The notes beneath the pieces are model-generated. The model ran no database searches. It was not told where the DNA came from and saw only the letters and a list, made by a program, of their open reading frames with translations. Both the position numbers and the translations under genes were made by a program. Below are positions 43,441 to 51,343 of a stretch of 64,000 bases of DNA, piece by piece. Position 1 is the stretch's first letter; the number at the start of each line of letters is the position of its first letter. This DNA comes from Isochrysis galbana (Eukaryota > Haptophyta > Isochrysidales > Isochrysidaceae), in assembly GCA_018136815.1 (NCBI GenBank), contig CM030931.1:5947515-6011514 (forward strand). The letters run 5' to 3'.

Positions 43441-44351
43441 GCCGTGGCGCGCGCAGGCATCACGCGCCCGCAGGAGAACGAAGAGAATGACGATAAAAGA
43501 ACGACAAAAAAGACACGATCCGGATCGAAAAAAGGTAATCCCCGCCCCCGTTTGCGATATATGTGCAAGATGACACCTTGCGCGACAGACTGGCACCGCG
43601 AAAGCGCGTCGGCAGACGAAAAAGGCACGGCCTCAAAGGCGGAAAGAAAGGCGGGGGCCGCGACCCCCCGGGGCCACGATACCTTGATTGCAGAAGGCAT
43701 GTGTACGTCTGTCTACCACAGGAACGCCCAACGACAGGTCTGCCCCAGTCCGCCCCTTGCACTTGGCCCGAAGTGGTGCATGCCCTCCCCCCCCCTTAGA
43801 CCAAAGACAAAGGAATGAAGGGGGTAGCGTAAAGGGAGGGAGTGTTCTGGGGTATAGGCGATGGCGTGAGTCGGTACCGTTGGTAAGTGGTCATTTATAG
43901 CTAGCGGCAGTAGCCTGAATCTTCAGGTGTTTTTTGGTACACAGTACTACAACTAGTACGCATATAACGTATGATACATGATGCGGCGTATGATGAGTAT
44001 ATGGCTTAGGGGCGCTCACAATTGGTCCAGACTCGCGCTCAGCCGCGCTGCGGCGCAGACATAAGGTCAAAGCGTTGTCGCACGTGGCATCATCTGTCAG
44101 ATCCAATCACTAACCCAAAGGCCTCTCAACAGGTTTCATCCACAAATCGCTCACACACTTACACACGTAGAGAGGGATTCTGAACGCGATCACCTTCTTC
44201 ATCAACCTCAATGACCATCTCTTAACGCTAGATGGATGGGAAAGTAAAACGGGAAGCCTGGCGATACACAGTCGTGGCTACCTGATAGCGCCTCAACACA
44301 TCTTTTTCTCTTATGACGGCGTGATGAGACGAGCTTGGGCCGCATGGCGAC

Positions 44352-45104
44352 TTATGCGCTGTGCTTCTCTTTGGCACCCCCATCCGCCAAGCTTAATGCA
44401 TAGCTCAACAGCCCGAGAGGCACGAAGTGACTACCGGCGCAAGTGGCTAGAATTACACCAAACACGGCCGAAAACCAATTTGGGACGCGAGGTGCTATCT
44501 TGATCATGAGAGACACCAGTCCAATTAGACCGTAGAAAAGAAGCCCGTAGTATGCGAGGAAGGTGTATTCGAAGAAGCGAGAAACGCCTTTCTTCTTAGA
44601 CTTGAAGCCAAGGGTCGCGTTGAGAGTGTTCCCCGTATACGATCCCCAGTACAGAAACCAACACATAGCTCGTAGTGAAGACGCCTGATCGGCCCCGTAC
44701 GCTTCGCTCACTTCCGCAAAGGCCTGCTCCTCCTTGAGGCCACGTCCATCCGCCTCAGCAAACAGTCGTGCGTACTTGACGCCGGGCTTGGAAGAAGCGT
44801 CCGTGCAGAGCTTCACGCACTCCTCAGCGCTCGTTGCACCATTCATGGTGCACGCATTTGCGACGCCGGCCATGCGACCGAGCTCGCAGTGCAGCCCGGA
44901 TCAGAAGGTGCAGTTGTTCACAGAATTCACTGCGAGCATCGCCGCCTCGATGAGGTAAGGAGAGAGCGAATTGGGCCCCACGTAGGCGTCAAACATCTTG
45001 AACCAGTTGGAAGTGAAGACGCGGTGGTCGGCGAGAACCTCTTTCCACGAGCCCCACGACTTGGATGGCGAGATACGCAAGCAGCGATCCGAAGTTTGGG
45101 CCAT
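44352..45104 (-). CDS. AhpD-like (carboxymuconolactone decarboxylase family) membrane protein, probable selenoprotein
   Basis: Read from ATG 45104, a single frame of 250 residues contains one in-frame TGA (44903-44901) at position 68 and ends at TAA. The context is PYLIEAAMLAVNSVNNCTF, TGA, SGLHCELGRMAG. It reproduces the AhpD catalytic motif E-X11-C-X2-C-X3-H: Glu53, Cys65, the UGA residue 68 in place of the second Cys, and His72. AhpD proteins reduce disulfides or peroxiredoxins through this Cys pair, so selenocysteine at 68 is strongly indicated. Coding character continues past the UGA. The C-terminal half has two or three hydrophobic segments (FLAYYGLLFYGLIGLVSLMI; WFSAVFGVILATCAG; FVPLGLLSYALSL), suggesting membrane attachment. 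A poly-G tract lies just upstream, and a GTAAGT there hints at an extra 5' exon. I could not identify a SECIS element in the 3' flank by eye. Confidence 0.75.
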
Positions 45105-45543
45105 CCAGACGGGGGGGGGGGGGGGAGGGGGGGGGGGGGGGGGAATTCGCCGCAACTTACCGACTCTCTCCCGCCTTTTGATTTCAGTGTTCGGAGTTCC
45201 ACTCTAATTGATGAACTGTTTTCTTTACTTTTAATCTACAAGAGATCGTCGTCGTGGACAAGCCGTTTTCGTTTGTCTTCAAGTCTAGGAGCTCCAAATA
45301 AACGTAGTCGAGCTCGAAAGTCGAAAGCGAAACCCACTCACTCACCGACCAGGCAGGGCGATGGACGAAACATGGTAAAGCTCTAAAGGGAATAGGAATA
45401 GAGAATAGAGGATTTTTGCAAGGTTCTCGTAAGGTTTGAGGAGTGTGGTTGGAACAGCTCCTTCAACCCTCTTACAACCGCTCTGCAAAAAAAGATTTCC
45501 GCTGGTACTCGTACTCGATTGAAAGAGCGATCTCGCCGCTGGG
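45105..45543. other. Spacer with poly-G tract
   Basis: Poly-G at 45111-45143 immediately upstream of the minus-strand selenoprotein candidate. The rest is unremarkable. Confidence 0.5.
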
Positions 45544-45837
45544 ATGCCCACTCTCCCCTACACCGCGCAAGAGTTGGAGGACTCCCTCCTCGCCCTGGCG
45601 CAGCACATGTGGATTGCCGGGTGCAGGCGGCGCAGGCAGGCCCGGCTGCGTGGAGTGAGGCGGCGCCGCGCGCTACGCCCGCGCGCGATCGAGCCGCAAG
45701 GACGCACGTGACCACCTTGCCGTCCGACGTGGTGGTCTCCGGCGAGTGCTACGAGACGAAAAGGCGGGTCACTTCCTTCGCCTCGCTCTTCGACGGGGCG
45801 AGTGGCATGCCCGCCGACACGCCGGTGTCCTTTGGCT
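45544..45837 (+). pseudogene. Fragment related to the gene at 17948
   Basis: ATG at 45544 opens MPTLPYTAQELEDSLLALA, matching MPTRPYTARELEASRQALV at 17948 in 12 of the first 15 residues, with nucleotide similarity too. The similarity then ends and the frame stops after 55 codons. A second frame (45710-45835, VTTLPSDVVVSGECYETKRR) looks coding-like but is cut by repeat family E at 45838. Probably a truncated paralogue. Confidence 0.4.
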
Positions 45838-46025
45838 GTTGTATTCAGGCCTCCGGGCATGAATATTTCGGCATGGGTACGTGCCTTCGTCGTTATATAT
45901 CGTCTTCTATGTTCGTCTTGGTCACTCAAGGCGTGCAGATTCGGATTCTCCCTGGGCTCAGATCCTGGTTCGCCTATTTTCGTCTCGAAATTCGAAGATT
46001 TGAGTTTTATTTTCACCGTTACGGT
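45838..46025. repeat. Interspersed repeat family E, diverged inverted copy
   Basis: GTTGTATTCAGGCCTCCGGG, GCATGAATATT, GCAGATTCGGATTC and TTTCGTCTCGAAATTCG align in order with the reverse complement of 29530-29711. Confidence 0.7.
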
Positions 46026-46087
46026 AATTGTCCACGCGTTTAAGGTAAGAAATGCAGGTAACAGAACTGGGCCCCTCTCTGCATTCC

Positions 46088-46190
46088 CTCCCTCCCCTTC
46101 TGCAGTTCCCCCTCCCTTCTGCAGTTCCCCCTCCCTTCTGCAGTTCCCCCTCCCTTCTGCAGTTCCCCCTTCCTTCTGCAGTTCTCAAGT
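46088..46190 (+). repeat. Tandem array, about 19-21-bp unit
   Basis: About five copies of CCCTCCCTTCTGCAGTTCC. Non-coding. Confidence 0.85.
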
Positions 46191-46199
46191 TCTCACCCC

Positions 46200-46611
46200 C
46201 CTCTGCAGCTCTCCTCCCTCCCCTCTCTCTCTCCATTCCCTGATTTTCCCGGGCCAGGCCGGGAAAAATACGTGAATGTGAGGGAGGATTGGGTCAGTGT
46301 GGTGATTCACCCCCCTCTGCAGTTCCCCCCCCCCTTCCGCAGCTCTCCTCCCTCCCCTCTCTCCATTCCCTGATTTTCCCGGGCCAGGCCGGGAAAAATA
46401 CGTGAATGTGAGGGAGGATTGGGTCAGTGTGGTGATTCCCCCCCTTCCGCGGTTCCCCCCCCTTCCGCAGCTCTCCTCCCTCCCCTCCCTCCGTTCCCTG
46501 ATTTTCCCTGGCCAGGCCGGGAAAAATACGTCAATGTGAGGGAGAATTGGGTCAGTGTTGGGATCTCACCCCCTCGGCAGTTTCTCCCCCCCCCTCCTCT
46601 GCTCCCCTTCC
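46200..46611 (+). repeat. Tandem array, about 115-bp unit, three copies
   Basis: Each unit has CTCTCCTCCCTCCC, GATTTTCCCGGGCCAGGCCG, GAAAAATACGTGAATGTGAG and GATTGGGTCAGTGTGGTGAT. It ends against the ORF1 fragment at 46612. Confidence 0.85.
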
Positions 46612-46854
46612 CCCGGATAGGAAGTCGGGTTCGAGGTCCTCGCCCTCCGGTTTGTTGAGGTGTGCGACGATGGCTCCGAGCGTCTCTTCGTCCTTGGCCT
46701 TGTGACCTTTCTCGTACTCGTACGCTGTGAAGGTGATGATGATTTTTTGGGAGATTGGGAATTCGGCCTCTTCCTCGGGCTCGGGCTCGAGGTCTTCGTC
46801 AAGCAGGGCCACCTGTGTGGCCGAGGTGGGAGGTACCTCGACGATCTTCGACAC
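46612..46854 (-). mobile_element. LINE ORF1 fragment
   Basis: The minus frame reads ATQVALLDEDLEPEPEEEAE, then GHKAKDEETLGAIVAHLNKP and EDLEPDFLS. It is nearly the same as 7797-8000, with a short Tyr-Glu duplication and a different N-terminus. Truncated at both ends. Confidence 0.8.
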
Positions 46855-46903
46855 GATAGACGCCCTAGCGCAACCGGTTTAGCTCGGCCACCACCACGAT
46901 GAT

Positions 46904-47170
46904 ATGCAGATTATGTGCGGGAAATACCGCGAAAACTCGACACACCTAGCCAGATGTCCCTCCACAAGCAGTCAGATATTTCAGACCATAGAAGCCGTGG
47001 TAGGATTCACCCCACAGAGGAATAGATCGACGACGCAAAAGATCAAGGACAGACTGTTTGTATACCCGTGTTCGCCGACGCCCGACAGCCTTAAAGCCTT
47101 ATACGTGATAGCGTGGAGATTCATAATAGGAGACTTCTACAAAGTAGAATTCGACAACTACACTTTTCAC
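46904..47170 (+). mobile_element. LINE ORF2 3' fragment
   Basis: MCGKYRENSTHLARCP and TTQKIKDRLFVYP, then TPDSLKALYVIAWRFIIGDF, align with 34480-34740 of the longer copy (CRRHRENSCHLAWCP; ESLKALYVIAWKYILRDF). It lies head to head with the ORF1 fragment at 46612-46854 and runs straight into the 23-bp tandem array. Confidence 0.8.
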
Positions 47171-47400
47171 CACGTCATGCGTGACGAGGAGGCCACGTCA
47201 TGCGTGACGAGGAGGCCACGTCATGCGTGACGAGGAGGCCACGTCATGCGTGACGAGGAGGCCACGTCATGCGTGACGAGGAGGCCACGTCATGCGTGAC
47301 GAGGAGGCCACGTCATGCGTGACGAGGAGGCCACGTCATGCGTGACGAGGAGGCCACGTCATGCGTGACGAGGAGGCCACGTCATGCGTGACGAGGAGGC
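47171..47400 (+). repeat. Tandem array, ten identical 23-bp units
   Basis: Unit CACGTCATGCGTGACGAGGA plus GGC. Ten copies fill exactly 230 bp with no differences. Each has a small hairpin, CGTCA-TGCG-TGACG. It begins inside the ORF2 fragment. Confidence 0.95.
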
Positions 47401-47511
47401 CGCTGGAAGTGCGCGCATTTTCTTTTCATCGAGGGGGGGCACGCACTAGAAACCATGCATCCCCTTGCTCGCTCGGCAGGAGCGCCCTCATGGTGAGCTC
47501 GGCCCGGTGTC

Positions 47512-48141
47512 CTAGGACCGAGCTTTTTTGTATTTGATGTTGCTGGGCCTTGTGGGTTCAATCTTTATGGGAGCTGAACCCGAACCGATAAGCGACCTTT
47601 TGTTTTCAATCTTTACTTGGGAAGCTGAACCCGAATCGACACCTTCTAACAATTCTTGGAGGTGGGGAGTTAATTCCGAATCGACATAAGCTTTGATTGT
47701 ACGAAGCAGATCATCACGACTCATATGGATGATTGTTTTCGCAGTGAATTTCTTGCTCAAGAGAGTGTGTATCATATAAACCAGTGTGAATGATTTATCA
47801 GCCTCGCAAATGGCATGTAAGGTGTCTATAATGTTTGTATTGTGCTTGAAATCGAATGAACTGAATAAGGACTTACATTCGAAAGTGTACGTCCACAAAT
47901 TTGGGTTCGACTCAAGCAGCCTCCTCAGGGAGTTGTTGCTGTTGACCCCAACCGGCGGCGGCGGACTGATGCTGTCCAATGCTTCCGCAATAACCTGCAT
48001 GGCAGATTTAGAAGTGCCATATGGCGGAAAGAGAGGTGTGATGAATTTTTTTAAGTTATTGTCCATCTTTCTTATGATCCATTGCAATCGCTTGCGTACT
48101 ACTTCATCATCATCATCAGCCGCCATTCCATTTATAGACAT
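47512..48141 (-). CDS. Orphan protein with AT-rich codon use
   Basis: An intact 209-residue frame from ATG 48141 (MSINGMAADDDDEVVRKRL). Predicted mostly helical in the middle (LQWIIRKMDNNLKKFI; IIDTLHAICEADKSFTLVYM). The tail contains two copies of a sumoylation-type core, QVKIENK and PIKIEPT, which arose by a 50-nt duplication, and it ends in a basic KYKKARS. Codons favour A/T (AAT, TTT, ATT) unlike the GC-rich neighbours. A TTAAATA box lies about 30 nt upstream. Flanked by LINE pieces on both sides. I do not recognise the family; it may have come from a mobile element or virus. Confidence 0.5.
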   Translation of the reverse strand: MSINGMAADDDDEVVRKRLQWIIRKMDNNLKKFITPLFPPYGTSKSAMQVIAEALDSISPPPPVGVNSNNSLRRLLESNPNLWTYTFECKSLFSSFDFKHNTNIIDTLHAICEADKSFTLVYMIHTLLSKKFTAKTIIHMSRDDLLRTIKAYVDSELTPHLQELLEGVDSGSASQVKIENKRSLIGSGSAPIKIEPTRPSNIKYKKARS

Positions 48142-48186
48142 GGTTGAGCACTGTGAGGTGGTGCCTTTGCTTAAATACTAGACGAA

Positions 48187-48365
48187 TTTTTTGGTACCGG
48201 CGCATCGCGTATTTGGAAACGAGGGGTACCAAATGAAGGCAAACGACCTTAGTGCACAAAGGGACGCGCCGCAAGGCAGGTGGAGGGGAGATAAAAGAAG
48301 CGGGCGTGGCTACGTAGACGCTGAGCAGGGTCGCACGCGCGGCGGGAATATTAAGAAGTTTTTAG
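48187..48365 (+). mobile_element. Solo LINE 3' tail
   Basis: 48201-48248 matches 8730-8778. 48265-48365 (GCCGCAAGGCAGG, GGGCGTGGCTACG, GAATATTAAGAAGTTTTTAG) matches the tail at 35218-35330. No ORF2 remains, so this is a very short 5'-truncated insertion. Confidence 0.65.
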
Positions 48366-48495
48366 TAGTATTATGTACGTAAGTATAACAAAATTAGAGA
48401 CGCTCACGGCAAACGCTAGTCACCGAGGGCTAGAGCGGCCAAGCTTTGCACCCCTACCGGGCAGGCGGTCGACTGGGCGGCCGACTTTTTTGGGT

Positions 48496-48815
48496 TTTGT
48501 TCATCCACTTGGACTGGATGTCCCACCAAGCACCAAGCACCAAATCAAAAGATGCTGCCGCCCTAGCAGCCATGCAAATCGCCCCTGCCGCCCGCCAGCA
48601 CGCGCACTTGTCGAACATCGACCTTGGTGCTCACAACCGCGTCGACGGTCGACGTCACCGTACCACCGAGATGCTCCCGAGTGCCCCATTTTCGAACGCG
48701 CTCGTGGGCGCTGCCGGGGCTCTTTCGTTATCCACTTGGACTGGGTGCCCCACCAAGCACCAAATCAAAAGATGTCGCTCTGACAGCCATGCCAATCGCC
48801 ACCGCCGCCCGCGCG
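48496..48815 (+). repeat. Local direct duplication
   Basis: CCACTTGGACTGGATGTCCC and CACCAAATCAAAAGATG at 48506-48555 recur at 48725-48775, followed in both by a GCCATGCNAATCGCC segment. No gene is supported through 48960. Confidence 0.7.
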
Positions 48816-49056
48816 CACCGCGTCAAAGTCGGCCATGCATGGTCGGAACGACAACACCAATGTTCCGGTGGTCCACAGGAGGGGGGTGGCTGCCGCCATC
48901 GCTTGGGTCACGTGCATGATGGATTTTCAACGTATACTTAGAATGGCGATGGCCAGTTCACCTGACCTCTCCTCACCCTGCCTCGTCTAACTTCCCATCG
49001 CCTCACCTCCTTGCACACGCACCTAACTGTCCTCTCTCCTCTCTCCCTCCATCTCG

Positions 49057-49230
49057 CCTCGCCTCGCCTCGCCCCTCCCTGCCCCGCCCTACCTCGCCTT
49101 CTCTCGCCTGGCCTCATCGCACGCCTCCCTGCTCTGCCTCGGCTCGGCTCGGCTCGGCTCGGCTCGGCTCGGCTCGGCTCGGCTCGGCTCGGCTCGGCTC
49201 GGCTCGGCTCGGCTCGGCTCGGCCCGGCTC
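49057..49230 (+). repeat. Pentanucleotide microsatellites (CTCGC)n and (GGCTC)n
   Basis: A short (CTCGC)n at 49057-49075 and a longer (GGCTC)n at 49139-49230, then degenerate versions to about 49340. Confidence 0.9.
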
Positions 49231-49473
49231 GGCTTGGTCCGGCTCGGTCAGGCTCAGTCCAGCTCGGCTCGGCTTGCGCTCACCTCAGCTTGCCTTGGCA
49301 GGCATCGCCTTACCACGCCTCACTTTGCCTCGCCTCGCAACCCTACCCTACCTCAGCTCACCTTGCTTTGTAGTCTAGTCCCGCCTCGGCTGACCCCTCA
49401 GCTCTCGTCGCCTTCGTTTTGCCCTCGTGTCCTCCCTCGTCTGCCTCACCTCACATGGCTTGGGATCTCTGTT

Positions 49474-49803
49474 TCACTTTGGCGGAGTTGCACTGTTGTG
49501 GTCTTCTCGGTCGTCGAGGGCATTGGCAAGTGAATGACGCTGCTCGTCGCTAAGAGCTGCAATCTCTTCCTCAGAGAGTGACCGTCCCAACACATCCCCA
49601 CGCGAAGCCTGTCGTCGCAGCTGCGTCAGATAATCCCTCCATTGTCTCTGGAATTCCGACAGAAACTCTGGTGCGGCGGCACGATGCTGCCGAAACTCCT
49701 GCCGCACGTACGCGTCACCGAGCTTGCGGTGTGCGGCAGGAAGCGATCGGTGGGCGACGCGGATGTCGCGGTACAGCTTGAGTAGAGGGCGCGTGTACGC
49801 CAT
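49474..49803 (-). CDS. SDHAF3: Succinate dehydrogenase assembly factor 3 (ACN9/Sdh7, LYR family)
   Basis: Encodes 109 residues, the usual size. Near the N-terminus is the LYR motif (LLKLYRDI, residues 7-14). The family-specific run follows: AHRSLPAAHRKLGDAYVRQE, then FRQHRAAAPEFLSEFQRQWR and DYLTQL. SDHAF3 is a mitochondrial matrix protein. It acts with SDHAF1 on the iron-sulfur subunit of complex II, which receives its clusters through LYR-bearing factors. The start ATG at 49803 is the first in frame and puts the LYR motif where expected. Single exon. No separate targeting peptide is evident, as is common in this family. Confidence 0.88.
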   Translation of the reverse strand: MAYTRPLLKLYRDIRVAHRSLPAAHRKLGDAYVRQEFRQHRAAAPEFLSEFQRQWRDYLTQLRRQASRGDVLGRSLSEEEIAALSDEQRHSLANALDDREDHNSATPPK

Positions 49804-49812
49804 CCGCCCTCT

Positions 49813-50019
49813 TTAGGCGTCGGCCGGCCCGAGCTCGGCGCTGCAGGTGAGGTGGGGAGAGGTCACTTGATTTATGGTAAATGTCTGGATGAGATTTATA
49901 GTAGACTGCCATCCGTAGTCCTGTGGGATGTAATTTGAGTCTGTACCGATCTCGTCCTCGAGCGAAAAAATGTGGCGCGGGTCAATCGAGCGCACCTCCT
50001 CGATTTTCTTGGGGTCCAT
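49813..50019 (-). other. Small ORF upstream of SDHAF3, doubtful
   Basis: ATG at 50019 gives 68 residues (MDPKKIEEVRSIDPRHIF and onward) ending 9 nt before the SDHAF3 start. Its amino-acid composition looks protein-like and a GTGACC follows FTINQ, so it could be an exon. No family recognised. Confidence 0.2.
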
Positions 50020-50129
50020 TTCCAGGCCACGTCGGGAGAAAATGTACAAAGGGACTTAGGTACCAAGGCTAGAGGCTAGAGGTAGGGCGGTCAAACATTG
50101 TCAAACAATTTTTTTGTTATTCAATAAGT

Positions 50130-50600
50130 TATTAGGTGAAAAATGACCATCTCTGAATTGAGGAAGTTTGAGGATTTTTTTTCGGTAGAAAGTTCCCAAT
50201 ACACCCAACTAGCACATATCCGGGGCCCATTAGGAACCGGACCCCCCGACCCCCCCCCTTATAATAAAAAAATTCCAACTGGGAAGATGCGCACCTGCAC
50301 TGAGCCGCTGGCCGATGCCGCGATGCCGCACGCCGACGCCAGCATGGCTGCTGTGGCTGTGGGTGGTGTGGGTGTGGCCGGAGCCCCATGCCGTGTGGCG
50401 TGACCGGGGTCGCACACACCGGCTCGGCCTCTGCTGGTGGACGCGGTCGCTTCGTCCATCGTCAACGATTGCTCCATCGGGATTGGGAGGGCGCCCTCGG
50501 CGGGGGGGCCGAAGGAGAGGGGAGGCGCGCCGGCGCGCTCCATGGCAACTGACTATAAAGCTAGTTCTCAAGTTGCAAGTTGCACCTTCTAGAATGTCGA
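50130..50600 (-). mobile_element. LINE ORF1 N-terminal fragment with leader, joined to another repeat
   Basis: The minus strand has a leader hairpin (ACTA / TAGT) and then ATG at 50543 opening MERAGAPPLSFGPPAEGA, comparable to MERAPPP and MERAPTAP elsewhere. It stays Pro/Ala-rich and is cut near 50280. The plus-strand segment 50130-50215 matches 29021-29098. Confidence 0.5.
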
Positions 50601-51239
50601 CGGAAGATTCTCCAACGCTGCCTAGCCTACAAAGAGGGGACATAGAAACGTAGACGACATTTAAAACTTAAAGGTCGATCGCGGATGCGACAGGCTGTGC
50701 GTACTCCCTGTACATAGGAGAATTAACATTTTCCTAATATAAGGGTAAGGGCATTCACGCATTCACACCTACTCGGATGGAAGAGAGGGATTGTAACTAG
50801 AGCGAAAGTAGTTTTATGTTTTACGGGTGCTGCTACCGGTCATGAGCGCGGGCGAGCGCAATGTTGGCGGGAAGAGGGAGCGTGGGGGGGGGAAGAGAAT
50901 CAGTGGAAGAAGGATGGGCGAACACGTCAGAGTAGGAGGAGAACTTCTTTACTCTGGGAACGCTGGAGGAGGACGAGACGAGAGAGAGGAGAGGGGGAGT
51001 ATGTGCGGAGGAGAGAGAGAAAAAAGATGAGAGAGAGGGGGGCAGCGAGGAGCAGAGAGTGAGGAAGAGTGCAAGCGAGTCTCCTGTGAAATATGAGAGA
51101 ACGTCATTTGAGGTAGAGAGTGAGAGCAAGAGGAGACACGGAGGGAGAGCGAGGTCTTGTTGTCGGAGAGAGGGCGGCACTTCTTTGAGAGAGTATCCCT
51201 CGGGCATACTTTACGCGGAGAATAAGACATAGAAGCCTC
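50601..51239. other. Intergenic, purine-rich (GAGAG) stretch
   Basis: GA-rich from 50830 to 51170, the complement of CT-type simple sequence. No gene is supported. Confidence 0.5.
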
Positions 51240-51249
51240 GGCCCTACGA

Positions 51250-51335
51250 TTTCTCTCTCTCTCACTGTCCTGTGCCTCTCTCTCGCTCCCTCTTTGCCCC
51301 TCGCGCGCTCCTCTCTCTCTCTCTCCCGCCCCTCC
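51250..51335 (+). promoter_or_regulatory. CT-rich leader of the giant coiled-coil gene
   Basis: TTTCTCTCTCTCTCACTG and further CTCTCT runs end 9 nt before the ATG at 51344, in the same position as the CT tract before the PH gene. A transcription-start or 5' UTR element is inferred. Confidence 0.3.
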
Positions 51336-51343
51336 TTCCCGCT

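Noticed and set aside
44901..45104. Two separate genes, one stopping at the TGA at 44901
   Set aside because: The catalytic AhpD motif spans the TGA in one frame, so splitting there would cut the active site in two. Selenocysteine read-through explains it better.
47171..47400. CRISPR-like array of 23-bp repeats
   Set aside because: Units are head to tail with no spacers, the host is eukaryotic and no cas genes are present. It is a tandem expansion.
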